Positions 11,083-23,854 of a stretch of DNA of 64,000 bases are shown piece after piece; within the stretch, counting starts at the first letter, position 1, and each line of letters begins with the position of its first letter. Origin of the DNA: Corydoras sp. C115. Lineage: Eukaryota > Chordata > Actinopteri > Siluriformes > Callichthyidae. Location: assembly GCA_019802505.1 (NCBI GenBank), contig JAFMOC010000197.1, positions 235,001-299,000 of the forward strand, written 5' to 3'. A program made the translations under genes and the position numbers. The notes under the pieces were generated by a model, which was given only the letters and a program-made list of their open reading frames with translations, was not told where the DNA came from and did not search any database.

Positions 11083-11767
11083 CGGACGGCGGCGCCGTCC
11101 GAGCCAAACCCACAACACCGGACCTTTATCTTAAACCTGAACCGGAACCGGCAGCCGAACCCGGGGTTCGGTCCGGAGCTGCGACGTCTTACAGAAGGGA
11201 CGGGCCCGTGGGGGACGAGCGGGCCAGGCCACATAACCAAGCTCGTTTCATTCGTGCTCACGGCTTCGGGGGGGGAAACGGCCCCACCCACTTTGAGTTA
11301 TTTATTGCGTAAAATCTGTACGTTACTTAAAGGTTGTAATTAGATTCACCACAGAACTGTTCCTTGCAGTAAACTGTAGATATTTGTACAGTTCCCTGTA
11401 TATGCCTCAGCGGGGGGGAAACGGCTCCGGATATTTTTGTAAAGCGAATGTTTTGGGGGTCAGGCGGTAGTTTTATAATGCCGATTAAACCCCCAAATCA
11501 CCCCCCCCCCCCCGACCCAAAGTTCTGTTGGGCCCGAGTTCCATGTCACCAGTTGTTCTTGAAACTGGTCCCTGTAGATGAATGTGTACATACAGTTTGT
11601 TGGTTTATATTAAAACAGAAGCAATATAATTTTTTTTGTAGTGACACTTTTTAATACACAAAGATTTCCTTTAATTATAATTTGCAGCTGTTTTATAAAA
11701 AAATAAATAATTAAGCATCGCGAGGACGCGTTCCACGTTCGAGAATGCACAAGTCCTTTGGGCTCCT
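11083..11767. other. convergent 3' ends of lin9 and mixl1
   Basis: The 685 bp between the two stop codons must hold both 3' UTRs. ATTAAA near 11612 could serve lin9. A C tract lies at about 11502-11513. No ORF here resembles a known protein. Confidence 0.5.
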
Positions 11768-13538
11768 TCACATGAAGCCGCTGAGGCCCGCCAGCACCTC
11801 GCGCTCCCAGTCCGAATCCGAATCACTGAACTCCCCGGCGTCGCTGCTGCCGAGCGGCGAGAACGGGTCCAGGGGGTCGGGGTGCATCGGGCCCTGCGGG
11901 GTGAAAGCCACGCGTTTCGGGGGGGACTGAGCGAAGCCGCCGGCCTGCGTCGGTACCGGCGGGATGACCACCTTCATGTCGGGCCCGATGGTTCTGTTGG
12001 GAGGGAAGTTGTCGTAGTCCACCAGCATGGGTTTCCCCGGGTGCTCCGTCCGGCCCTGTGCTGGAAGCGGGTGGTACTGCTGCGGCTCCTCCCTCTTCAC
12101 CTGGTCCCCTCTGCTGAAGACGGGCGGCATGCAGCGGGGCGGGTAGGCATATTGGGACTGGTTGTAGTTGCCCTTCTGCTCCAGGCCCGGTTGGATGTAG
12201 TTGTTCCTCAGCTCCTGCCCCGGCGGGGCGAAGGCACCTTGCATCCCCAGCGGCAGCTGCTCCTGCTGGTAGGCCGCAGAAGGCCCCCCAGGGACCACGG
12301 TGACCCCGGTCACGCCGGCTCTCGGCTTCGTGGGAATCAGAGCGCCCACCTGACGGCGGGATTTGGCTCGGCGGTTCTGGAACCAAACCTTTACGGAGAG
12401 ACAAAAAAAGGATGGAGGTTCGTTAACCTCAAACATCAAATCAAAAGCTCAAACTGATACACAGGTGACCAAAAGTATGTGGACGCCGATCTGCAGCTGA
12501 AGTCTTTAATGTTTTTGGGTTCATGGAGCCCTCATTGAAGCATTAAAACCTAAACGTGTGTGTGTGGATTTGGCATTAAATTAAATTAAATGTAAAATAA
12601 ATAATTTAAGTTGAACGTTAAAGAGCACAAAGCTGAGACTAATCCTCCTCTGCCCTTCTGTGATTACTGACCCCCTCAGAGGTGAACATGCGTTAATTAA
12701 ATTAAGGAAATTAAAATAACCTTTAAAAACTTTGATGTGACATTAAGGAGCTGAATGTCATGAGTGGAGCCCTCACCTGGATCCGGGACTCGGGTAACCC
12801 TGTCAGAGCCTCCAGTCTCTCCCGCAGGTAGATGTCCGGGTACTGGGTGTCGGCGTAGACCTTTTCCAGCACTTCGATCTGCTGCTGGGTGAAGTTGGTC
12901 CTCTTCCGGCGGTGCGTCAGCAGAGCCGCGCTGTCCATCGCCGGCTTCTTGGCCACGCCCGCCCTCTCGTACACGCTGCAGTCTGAAGAAACAAACGCTC
13001 GGGTGAACAAGGACAACTTTGCGCATCAGATCAGGTAGATTCACCTCCACCTCCACCCACTGCACATTTAATTAACCCGACAATTAAGACCGACTCTAGA
13101 TCTACAATTACATTCTGAAGTCCAGAATCAGGGCAGAGCAGATGGTATTAGTGGATCAGACACGGTGGTGCTGCCGGACGCAATAATCCATAATCCGCCA
13201 CCCAAAACGTGTCCCTCCACCTTCGTTCAGTCTGCAGCATCCTGCATCTCAGATGTAGAACCCTGTGCAGCAGCAGTGTTCTCCACTAGGTGCAGCAGTG
13301 AGCTGGAGGTGCAGCAGTGAGTGGCTCCAGCAGCACTGCGGTGTCTGATCCACTAACACGCCCGCACCACCATGTTTACTGATACAACCTTCCTGCTGTT
13401 TTGTTCCTGCCCTGCGGGCTGATGGAGGTACTGACCTGGCGGCGGGACGTTGCTGCTGCGCCGGCCCGGGTGGCAGGCGGTGAAGGCGGGGTACTGCGGG
13501 TAATCCGCGGGCAGCATCTGTCCGTGCAGGGTCGACAT
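11768..13538 (-). CDS. mixl1: Mix paired-like homeobox transcription factor
   Basis: Three minus-strand exons (13436-13538, 12777-12982, 11768-12388) join in phase to 930 nt, 309 residues. The homeodomain spans residues about 58-117, from RRKRTNFTQQQIEVLE through VWFQNRRAKSRR. Gln is at homeodomain position 50, as in Mix-type paired-like factors, and the last intron splits the domain before VWFQNRR at the usual paired-class site. The C-terminus is rich in Pro, Gly and Gln and ends in an acidic segment (SSDAGEFSDSDSDWERE), a likely activation region. Mix proteins act downstream of Nodal in mesendoderm. The ATG at 13538 is preferred because an in-frame upstream ATG (13619) precedes a TATA-like box at 13595-13601. 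Its place beside lin9 and parp1 fits MIXL1 in human. Confidence 0.95.
13151..13358. mobile_element. foldback (inverted-repeat) element in mixl1 intron 1
   Basis: TTAGTGGATCAGACACGGTG near 13151-13170 is mirrored by TGTCTGATCCACTAAC near 13343-13358, with further matching sequence inward (GGTGCTGC against GCAGCACTGC). The arms are about 30 bp. Related sequence occurs at 21125-21300, 22115-22325 and 43537-43802, so this is one of a non-autonomous foldback DNA element family. Confidence 0.6.
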
Positions 13539-13594
13539 GTCTGCGTCTGAGCGCGGCTGCAGGTGAGAGTGAGGGCCGCACACCGTGCGCGGGG

Positions 13595-13601
13595 TTTTAA
13601 A
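13595..13601 (-). promoter_or_regulatory. TATA-like box of mixl1
   Basis: TTTAAAA on the minus strand, 57 bp upstream of the ATG at 13538, placing a likely start site near 13565. Confidence 0.45.
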
Positions 13602-13691
13602 GGCGTGTCGGACGATCAAAGCGAGCCGGAACCGCGATCAGAGGGGCGGCGGCACCCGCCTGACCTCAGGGCCCTTTGTTGATGGTGCTTC

Positions 13692-13699
13692 AGGTGTGA
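13692..13699 (+). promoter_or_regulatory. T-box half-site upstream of mixl1
   Basis: AGGTGTGA matches the T-box core, 154 bp upstream of the mixl1 ATG. T-box factors (Eomes, VegT) are known regulators of Mix genes. Binding here is inferred. Confidence 0.45.
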
Positions 13700-13750
13700 A
13701 CGGGGGGGGGGGGGAGGCTTTGCTTTGCTCCTAATGGACTCTCCTCCCCG

Positions 13751-13758
13751 AATACACA
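13751..13758 (-). promoter_or_regulatory. FoxH1-type site upstream of mixl1
   Basis: AATACACA on the plus strand (TGTGTATT on the minus strand) matches the FoxH1/FAST-1 motif known from activin response elements of Mix-family promoters. It lies 213 bp upstream of the ATG and 52 bp from the T-box site. No clear Smad box was noted. Confidence 0.5.
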
Positions 13759-14292
13759 TCACCTGAAAAAAAGCCCAGGCCCTTTGTGGAGGTCAGCTTC
13801 ACATCCTGCGTCCATTGACGGCATTGCACCTCCACGCGCCGCGGCTGCGGACCTCCACCTTCAGAGCCGAAGCCTCTCCATCAGGCTGGCGTGAAGTCCC
13901 GAACAAACTCGGGCCTTTGAACCTAAAAAATAAACTAAATGAATAAAGCCGCTTTGATGATAACATTAAAAATTTAACATTTATGTTCGGAAAGTTACGA
14001 AACAGTGATTTGCTTTGATTTTTAAAAAAATGGTAACAATAGTGTCCTTGGGTTGTTGCAGCCTTCACGTGATTAAATTGATTTACTAAGTTAATTATAT
14101 TACCATGTAAATAAAACGCGGCTCAGTAAAGTACATTTTAATATTTTATTATTTTAATAATTAGTATTATTAATATATATATATAATTTTTAACATGACA
14201 CGCCTTCACTAAACCCAAGTGTCTCCTTCATGTTCATTGACACAGGTGTATGAGACCTCGTGTTTATTCCAGTATATAATACTCTAACTTGA

Positions 14293-14316
14293 AAACAGTT
14301 TGGGGAAGGCCCTTTT
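14293..14316 (+). mobile_element. Tc1-like transposon core scrap
   Basis: AAACAGTTTGGGGAAGGCCC plus four bases; only about 24 bp of family sequence is recognisable. The same core recurs at 27374, 32106, 40060, 40657 and 59582. Confidence 0.5.
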
Positions 14317-14420
14317 CTATTTCTTAATAGAAAGGACTCTTATGATGTGACAGAAAAAGTAATAATAATAAAAAAGTGTAACAAATCTTTTTTTTTTTTT
14401 ACTTAAATGGATGTCTTAGT

Positions 14421-14763
14421 GGCGGCACGGTGGCTTAGTGGTTTAGCATGTTCTCCTCTCAGCACTAGGGATTCCTGGTTCGAATCCCCATCTGGGTGGA
14501 GTTTGCATGTTCTCCCCGTGTCCGCGTGGGTTTCCTCCGGGTTCTCCGGTTTTCTCCTACGGTCCAAAAACATGGATCAAGTCAATGGAGTTCTCCAAAT
14601 TGCCCCATATAGAGTGTGTCTGTGTGAGTGAGTGTGTGTCCAGCGATGGATTTGCCCCCCTGTCCTGGGTGTATCTGCCCAGCACCCGAAACGTTCTCCC
14701 CTGGATGGGCATGAGGGAACCCTGCGACCCTAATACAGGATAAAGTGGAAGATAATGAATGAA
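14421..14763 (+). mobile_element. V-SINE, full copy
   Basis: Flanked by GGATGTCTTAGTG (14408-14420) and GGATATCTTAGTG (14764-14776), a target-site duplication with one mismatch. Confidence 0.9.
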
Positions 14764-14910
14764 TGGATATCTTAGTGAGATAAATAATCTAGTTTTTTAA
14801 AAACTTTTTCCTATTGTCAGAAAGCTTAACATAAATGTAATCACTACACTGTCGGATGATTTTATTCGTGTCCATTTTCTTGATTTGTCTTTATTTTTAG
14901 ACATTTTTTG

Positions 14911-14960
<50 letters not shown>

Positions 14961-16114
14961 AGCTATAAATCACATCCGTCCATTATCAGAGTCACTGTCT
15001 CACACACAGCTGATCCCAGTCCAGCTCAGGCCTCAGTCCATCCACCAGTCCTTTACGAATCTGGCAAACATTAAACAAAGCCTCCACAATACACACCACC
15101 GATCAACAAGCACCTTCCTGATGGTTCATCATCACAAGCCAGACAAAGGAGCGGACCGGACCGGAGGTGGTGTGAGGCTCATTACATTCAAACCTGCTCT
15201 GATAAAGTCAACAAGACACACGGACGGACTTTGTGCTTTTTACTTTTTAATAGAAGTGATATTTTAAAACCCAACAGGGCATCCCATCCACACGGTGATT
15301 TTTATTTATTTTTATTAACAATGACGTAAAAGTCTAAAAAAAAACAAATTCCACATAATTTATATTGCATTTTAATTTATTTCTGAAGCTCAGTATAACA
15401 ACTAAATCCTACATTTGCTGTTTGTCACATGATCACCTCTGTAAGAACCTGTGCAGAAGTTCTTTAGATGGAACGTCACCGGAGGAGCAGGAACCTTTGC
15501 ACAGGTCTTCGCTTTGATCACCTTTCTTCAGTGCAAGGTTCAAACCATCTCCTCCTGCATCAAACGGAGGCCGCCGAGGTCCAACGCGAGGGGCCATGAC
15601 AGATAATGAGAGGCCGTTATCGGCGTGACCGTCCGCCGCCACAGACGCGGCGTTCACACCTTCAGAGCGAGTCTTCAGACAGAGGGATCAGGGACAGACG
15701 TTAAGACCCAACATTAACAGCCATTGATGTTGAAGTGAGCTGGAAACACGTTGCTGTGAGACCTGTGTAGTGGAGGTTCAGGCCGTGAGTCTGTACAAAC
15801 ACCACCACGCTGATGAACGCAGCAGCACATGAGTCTGCAGACGGGACAGGACTCAGTGCACCACGCGGAACGTGGAACAACGTCAGAAAAGGCTTATTTA
15901 ACTTTAAAACTGAACAACTGCAGCAACAGATCTGATTCTACTGTCTCTGATTCTACATCTAAAAGGTGGAGCATTCAGGTGGATGTGTGTATTACATTAC
16001 CTAACAAATGAATCACCTGCCTGAGGTTCTCATGACCCCCCCCCCCCCACCCTTCTGCTCTATTATTCTGCAAAATCTGTGCACAGAACATTTGGCATTA
16101 GATTATCTGGACAA

Positions 16115-16471
16115 GGCGGCACGGTGGCTTAGTGGTTTAGCACGTTCTCCTCTCAGCGCTAGGGATTCCCGGTTCGAATCCCCATCTGGGTGGAGTTTCC
16201 ATGTTCTCCCCGTGCCTGCGTGGGTTTCCTCCGGGTTCTCCGGTTTCCTCCCACAGTCCAAAAACATGGATCAAGTCAATTGAATTCTCCAAATTGCCCC
16301 ATACATAGTGTGTGTGTGTGACTGAGTGTCCATGCCCAGCGATGGATTGGCGCCCTGTCCTGGGTGTATCTGCCCAGCGCCCAAGTTGTTCTCCCCTGGA
16401 TGGGCATGGGGAACCCCACCGCGACCCTAATAGAGGATAAAGCGGGAGATAATGAATGAATGAATGAATGA
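16115..16471 (+). mobile_element. V-SINE, full copy with perfect target-site duplication
   Basis: ATTATCTGGACA occurs on both sides (16102-16113 and 16472-16483). It forms an inverted pair with the copy at 16743-17079. Confidence 0.92.
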
Positions 16472-16742
16472 ATTATCTGGACATTTATGAGTCGTAGAAA
16501 TACTTTTAATACTTTTAAAGCTGCAAGTTTTTGTTTGTTTGCAGGTGAAGATGAAGCAGCAATAAGTGAGTACTGAGGACGTAAGAACTGTCACGTTAAT
16601 TAAATCAATTGCAGAACAGCTTTTAGAACTCTAAATTCATATCTATGATATACATTATAATTATTCTCGACTGCCATCGTGTGGACGCTCAGAGTAATAA
16701 CAGCTTTCGTGCGTCACATGAAGGATCACAGCCCTGTGCATT

Positions 16743-17079
16743 AATTCATTCATTATCTCCCGCTTTATCCTCTATTAGGGTCGCGGTGGGGTTCCCCATG
16801 CCCATCCAGGGGAGAACATCTCGGGCGCTGGGCAGATACACCCAGGACAGGGCGCCAATCCATCGCTGGGCACACACTCACTCACACAGACACACTCTAT
16901 ATGGGGCAATTTGGAGAACTCAATTGACTTGATCCATGTTTTTGGACTGTGGGAGGAAACCGGAGAACCCGGAGGAAACCCACGCGGACACGGGGAGAAC
17001 ATGGAGACTCCACCCAGATGGGGATTCGAACCGGGAATCCCTAGTGCTGAGAGGAGAACATGCTAACCACTAAGCCACC
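16743..17079 (-). mobile_element. V-SINE, full inverted copy
   Basis: Tail-to-tail with the copy at 16115-16471, about 270 bp apart. Its head end abuts an (AT)n tract (17081-17145). Confidence 0.88.
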
Positions 17080-17093
17080 CTATATATTATATA

Positions 17094-17148
<55 letters not shown>

Positions 17149-17699
17149 TCATTAATTATTATTATAAGCTAAATAAATAACTTATAAACTTGACTTGTAA
17201 AATTTGCATTTGAGTGTTTTGCATTGCTGAGTTGTTGACTCGTATTAACAGATCAGTCAGGTTGTTCCGGTCCTTCCACAAACTTTTAATCACAGCATAG
17301 AATCGTTGAGATATATTTGTAAACTACAAATTATAAAACTGACATGAAATAACTGTTACCAAAAAAAACCAAAACTAAAATGCAGATGGAGGTCAAAAGT
17401 ACACTGGATTAAATAGATCATGTTTATAAAACCAGAATAATGTCTACAGAACCTTTAAACTGTTTTATAGAGTCAGAGAAGGAAAGCGTGGCGTTTTAAA
17501 GCTCGTTTTAAAGTCGGTTCACTCTGGCTGGATTAATCCTGACTTATGGAGTTAGCTCGCTTGTTTAAGCTCGAACCCGTCGGTCAGCTGACCTCCGGCA
17601 GGCTACGTGCTAACAGTCGGGCTAACCATGCTAACCTGACGGATTGCGCCTCGAATGCTTCCCGACTTTTTATAATAAAGTAAAGTATAAAGGCAGCAG

Positions 17700-17925
17700 T
17701 GAGGCGGGCTTAACCCGGGTTTGATGATCGAGGTCGGGGCGGTGTGTGAGCTGACATCGTGCCGCTGTTTGTACAGCTGTTCGCCCGCAGTGGGCCGCTG
17801 ATCATCCCGCGGTTTTCCTGGTGGGAGTGACCGACCGGAAGCGCAGGGAGCGCCGCGTTGTGCCGCTGCAGGGAGCGGGGCATTTAATGACGGATTCTGA
17901 ATAAAACGGCGTTTTAGTGAAAACC
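17700..17925 (+). promoter_or_regulatory. CpG-rich promoter and 5' UTR of efr3b
   Basis: GC- and CpG-rich sequence precedes the efr3b ATG. An ETS-type motif ACCGGAAGC occurs at about 17834-17842. No TATA box is seen near the expected start. Confidence 0.5.
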
Positions 17926-18560
17926 ATGGCAGGTAAGTTCTGCTTTCTCCTCTGTTTGTGTGTTTAATCTGTGTTTGTGTGTTTAATCTGTGTTTGTGTG
18001 TTTATTCTGTGTTTATCTGGAATAAACCACGGCAGCTCGGTTAGTTGTTACTATTGTAGAGGTTTGTTTACATAAAATCATCTGAAAGACCGCAAATAAA
18101 CCTTTTATATCTCCATCCATCCATTATCTTCAGCTTTATCCTCTATTAGGGTCGCGGGGGGGTGTTTCGGCGCTGGGCAGATACCCTCAGGACAGGGGGG
18201 CAATCTATCACTGGGCACACAATCACACACACTCACACAGACACACTCTATATGGGGCAATTTGGAGCATTCAATTGACCTTGGTCCATGTTTTTGGGAC
18301 TGTGGGAGGAAACCGGAGAACCCGGAGGAAACCCACACGGATACGGGGAGGACATGCAAACTCCACCCAGATGGGGATTCGAACCGGGAATCTCTAGCGC
18401 TGAGAGGAGAACATGCCAAACCACTAAGCCATATGTTTGGGAGACGTTCGAGGAACGGCGGTCTCAGGTTTTTTAACAGGCGCTCGGCGTTGAGTCCAGT
18501 CTCCGTTGCCAACAGTGCGCTCGCCCCGTGTCTTTCTCACGCTCTCTGTCTCTCTCTCTG

Positions 18561-18628
<68 letters not shown>

Positions 18629-20009
18629 TCTCTCTCTCTCTTTCAATTTCTTTAAAAGCTTTATTTGCATGACAAATTATACTTCGTCTGCACAAAGCTG
18701 GTCTTCAAAAATAAAAATAAAATAAAAATAAAATAGAAAACTACAAATTTACAAAATTCTACATAGTATCAGTGAAATAGTGTGTATATATATACATCTA
18801 TCTAACTCTTTCTAAAAGTAGAGGTCTGTCTGTGTGTGTGTGTGTCTCTCTGTCTGGTCACTCTCTGTCCCTCTCCTGGTGGCAGGTGTATGTCTACAGT
18901 CTGCCATTACACTCTCTCCCTGTGTTCCCCCAGTAGGTCAGTTTTTGGGTGGGGGGTGAGGGAGGTGAAGTTGGGGGTCTGTGGGGCAGTTTTTTGGGTG
19001 GGGGTGAGGGAGGTGAAGTTGGGGATGATGTGTGTGAGTTTGTTGTAGTATTTCTCTCTGATGTCGGTGTATCTGGTGCATTCTGTGAGAAGTGCAGCTC
19101 TGTCTCGGTTCTGTTCAGGGGACATCCTCTCTCTCTCTCTCTTCTCTCTCTCAGCCAGGTCTGCCGTGTCTCGTCCCCCGTCTCGATGGCTAACAATGAG
19201 CGCTCCTCTGTACCCGGTCAGGGCGTGTCTCGGTCCGGGGTCCTCACACGGCTCAGATAGGCTGCCGGTGTGTACGGCCGCTTTAGGGTCAGATAACACT
19301 CCATTTTCTCTGGGACTGACTTTCAGTTTCACACTGCTTTAAATTTTATTTTGAGTGTTTTGGGTGATGGTGGTTGTGAATCGTGACTGAGACTTGACCC
19401 TGACCCTGAGTCCTGTGGTGTGTGAGTGTGTGTGAGTGTGGTGTGTGGTGCAGCAGTGTCAGGATCAGTTGGATGAGGGGGACTGGTGTGTTGCTCATCT
19501 CTGGGATTGCTGAGTAGGTGTGAGGGGTCTCGCTCTCTCAGTGTTTGAGAATTTAATGCCCTTTTTTTATTTAAATTTCATCTCTCTCTTCTCTCTCCTT
19601 CTCTTCTCCCTTTCTCTCTGTCTCCTCTTCTCTCTCTCTCTGTCTCTCTCTCTCTGTGTCGCTCACTCTCTCTCTCTCACTCTCTCTCACTGTCTGTCTC
19701 TTCTCTCTCTGGTCTGTCTCTCTCTCCTCTCTATCCCTCGTCTCTCTCTCTCTGATCCTTTCTCTCCCTCTCTCTCTGTCTCCTCTCTCTGTCTCGCTCA
19801 CTCTCTCTCACCTCTCTCTCTCCACTCTCTCTCACTGGACCATCGCCTGCTCCTCTCTAAGCTCTCCTCTCTCTCCCTCTCTGTCTCTCTCTCAGTATTC
19901 TCTTCTCAGTTCTCTCTGATGCTCTCTCTTGAATTCTCTGTCTCTCTCTCTGTCTCGCTCACTCTACTCTCTCTCACTCTCTCTCACTCTGTCTCTCTCT
20001 CTCACTCTC

Positions 20010-20054
<45 letters not shown>

Positions 20055-21401
20055 ATTAAAAAACATCTCACTAACAATGGCGTCCTCTGTCCCTCCTCTC
20101 TTATTGTCAGCCTGAGACGGAGTGAGAATAACAGGAGTGAAGATTCGGATTCCTCTGCTCTCGATAAATTTCACACTTTTTCTTTTATTTGTGAGTGTGT
20201 GTGTGTGTGTGTGTGTGAGTGTGAGTGTGTGTGAGTGTGTGTGTGTGTGTGTGTGCTTATTGTAGCTGGATGCTGTGTTTCCTCAGCTGCTGAGATGTTT
20301 ATTTAAATCATCTTTGGGGTTTTGTTCTGCGGTGTGTTCCTTTAAAAAAAAAAAGTTTAGTAAGTAAGCTGGATGATATCCTCACTGTGCTTCTGGTGTT
20401 TAAAACCCAATATGCCCGTAACACCGGCTGATCCCGAACCCGGTGCCACCCGCAGGCCGGCACCGGATTGCCAGAGCTCACTGGACCATCGCCAGCTCCG
20501 GGGTAAGCTCTGCCTGGACCCCTTTGTTGGGTCAGTATTGTTTCAGTGTAGGGATGGTGTGCGCTCCCGCTCGTAACGTTACCTTTATGTTTGATGTGCA
20601 GGTTGCAATGATCTGAATCCATGTTTGGGTTAATGGGGCATTCCACAGGGGTCGGAATCAGAAACACATTGTATCCGTACGTGTGCTTTGATCTTGCGGC
20701 GCGTCTCCGCGTTCTGCTGGATGCAGTTTGTCCTTGACGTTCTGAATGCGGCGGCTCGTTGGCGAGCGGGATGCACGGACGCCGGCTTTATCGACAGCCC
20801 TGTTTATTCAGGCTTTCACTGACACCGGCTTATTTCCAAAGAGCTCAGCATCTGCCCACACACTGGTGAAAATGGGCCGGGGGGGGGGGGGGAGTGTGGG
20901 GTATGTGGGGGGGGGGGTGGTGGTGTCCTGGCTCTGTCGAAGCTCACGCTGCATTTTGTTTGCTCTGACTCTGCGCTGAGTGCAGGTTCTCAGATCCCGA
21001 ATCAGTCATTATTAAAGGACTGTCTCATCCAGCCACCTACCAGGTGAGCAGAATCGGACTTCTGATTCGTGCCACATGACCTACCTATTGCTTTTGCTGG
21101 CCCACGGCTCTGCAGAACGTTGCATGTCTGCATACCCGTAACGCACCACCACTGAGAGGGTCAGTGCAGTGCTGAGAGTCATCCACCACCTTAATGATCC
21201 CTGCTCTGTCCACGGTCCTGATCATTAGGGAACAGATTAAAGAGGACCGATGTTCCACAGAATGGAACTACAAACTACCCCGGACCCAGTGGTTACCGTG
21301 GCATTAAGTTCTAATTAAGGATTAAGGTGTTTACAGTGATGACGGTGTGATTTTTAAGGGGCTGCTGGTTCGAGGTTAAAGCGTAAACAGACGACGGGGT
21401 C

Positions 21402-21436
<35 letters not shown>

Positions 21437-23152
21437 TCGCATCGTGACCGTCTGATGGCTTTTAGGGAACCGTGTGTGGGAGTGTGATTCATGTCATGTT
21501 TTAAAAGACATAAACGGAGCTTCACACATGATGGAGTTCTCCGTCAGAAGAACCCACCGCTCCAGTCGAGGTCACCGCGTGGTAACTGGTTCTAAAGCCG
21601 GATTCGGACGCGTTCACGGCGGGGTGACTGTCTCCTTCGTCTCCTCTCGGCTCTCACACTGACGGCAGAACGTGGGGCTCAGACTGCGTCTTATGTAACG
21701 CTGCCGGAGGGCCCGGCGTCATCCCTCTCCCCGCCGGAGACCCTTTGGTTGGAGGAATGTGTCGGTTCTGCGAGTGCAACGTTCCGCCGGTGCGTTCATC
21801 TCATTAATTTTGGAGGTGGGATTGTGTCTCGCAGCTGTTTTCATCCCCCGAAACCTCTGCCTGACGTCCAACTTATTATATATAATTATTAATTCATTCA
21901 TTCATTCATTATCTCCCGCTTTATCCTCTATTAGGGTCGCGGTGGGGTTCCCCATGCCCATCCAGGGGAGAACGTCTCGGGCGCTAGGCAGATACACCCA
22001 GGACAGGACGCCAATCCATCGCTGGACACACACTCACTCACACAAACACACTCTATATGGGGCAATTTTTGAGAATTCAATTGACTTGATCCATGTTTTT
22101 GGACTGTGGGAGGATTATGAGGGTGGTGGATGAGTCTCAGTACTGCAGTGACACTGACGTGGAGCTGCGGGTGTGTGAGTGGATCGGACACAGCAGTGCT
22201 GCCGGAGTTAACTCTATTACACGCTGGTAGGTGGTCAGTTCCTGCACAGTTTGTGTCCGTCCTCTAATCCTCCATCAGTGCTGCAGGATGCTGCAGTGAC
22301 TCTGAGGTGGGACGGTCAGTAAGCGTGGAACTCAAAAAGTGCATCTATAGAAAAGAAGAGGGCAGCAATCGTATAAGAACGAAAGAAGGCGCGACTAATA
22401 AAGTGGCCTGTCGGCGTGTTGTCATACGCTCCACGTATCGCTGTCGGCTGATCTGAGATTAAATCCTGAGAGCTCGCAAAGCAGGCCGGTCCAGAACGGA
22501 GGAACATCTGGACGCAGTAAAGGAGGCCAGCGGGACGAGGAATCTGTCGCGGCTTAGAGCCGCACGGCGTGGGACGGGGGTGGGCCGGGTTTGGGACGGG
22601 GGACGGAGGGGGGGGGGGGGGGTCACGAATCTCGGGCACGACGCGCTCTGTATTCAGCATGAGGTCAGGACGGCCAGCCAAATGACCAGCAGCACTTTAA
22701 AATCGGCGCCGTTCATTCATTCATTCATTCATCATCTTCCGCTTTGTCCTATATTAGGGTCGCGGGGGGGGGGGGGGGTTCCCCATGCCCATCCTGGGGA
22801 GAACGTTTCGGGCGCTGGGCAGATATACCCAGGACAGGACGCTAATCTATCGCTTGACACACACTCACTCACACAGACACACACTCTGTATGGGGCAATT
22901 TTTGAGAATCCAATTGACCTTGATCCATGTTTTTGGACTGTGGGAGGAAACCGGAGAACCCGGAGGAAACCCACGCGGACACGGGGAGAACATGGAAACT
23001 CCCTAGTGCTGAGAGGAGAACATGCTAAACCACTAAGCCACCGTGCCGCCCTTAAAAAGAATTGGAACTTCAAATTTGGACATTCTCATGAACCTATGTG
23101 CTGGAGCCTATCCCAGCACTATTCCCATGAAGCTCATCGCTTGGCCGATACG

Positions 23153-23191
<39 letters not shown>

Positions 23192-23815
23192 ACACACATA
23201 AATGGAAAAGTAGCATCGTTAGATTAATTGATATGAAATGAAAGGTTAGTTCGTAATCTGCGAGCGGAGCATCTGATGTGTATGGCGTGGTGATGTCATC
23301 GATGCCCATGGTGCAACACGTCGTCGTTAAAACAGCTGGACGATCGCGGATCGGCGCGTTCCCGCGGGGGCGGAGCACACTCCGAAGCCGTTCTGGTTCT
23401 CCGTTACTCATCGTACCGCGGCACCTGTGCCCAGCGACGTGCCAGTCGGGCACACGCTGCCTCGCGCTGCCAATCCACCACCCACGAGAACACGACGCCG
23501 AGGGAGAGCGCCGGAAACAACGAGAGGACTCGGATCTGCAGATCCCCAAATCTGACTTTAATTAAAGTGGAACCAAGCCAAAGGTTCCTCCCACAGTGTG
23601 TTAGGGTCTGTGACGGTGTGTGTGTGTGTGTGTGTGTGTGTGGGGGGGGGTGACGGCCGTCCTGTCCGTGACGATAAACTGCCCGAGAGCCGTATTTAAA
23701 TCAGATCAGACGATGTCCTCCGTGCCGAGTCATTAAATCCGGAGGTGAAGCGATGATGCTGATGAGGATGATGATGATGCTGATGATGATGATGCTGATG
23801 CTGATGATGAGGATG

Positions 23816-23854
<39 letters not shown>

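Larger units (their letters stand above)
13760..17560. other. mixl1-efr3b spacer, no gene recognised
   Basis: This 3.8 kb separates two divergently oriented genes. Apart from three SINEs, a Tc1-type core at 14293-14316, a (GT)n at 14914-14958 and an (AT)n at 17081-17145, I see only unrecognised unique sequence. The longest frames, such as 15433-15657 on the minus strand, show no family motif. Distal mixl1 enhancers could lie here, but nothing proves it. Confidence 0.5.

Noticed and set aside
13539..13619. Upstream in-frame ATG of mixl1 at 13619
   Set aside because: It lies upstream of the TATA-like box and adds a segment without homeobox-family resemblance.
15433..15657. 74-codon minus-strand frame in the mixl1-efr3b spacer
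   Set aside because: No recognised motif, no splice partner found, and no support beyond openness.
19520..20059. 179-codon Leu/Ser-rich frame
   Set aside because: It lies wholly in a CT-rich low-complexity tract in efr3b intron 1.
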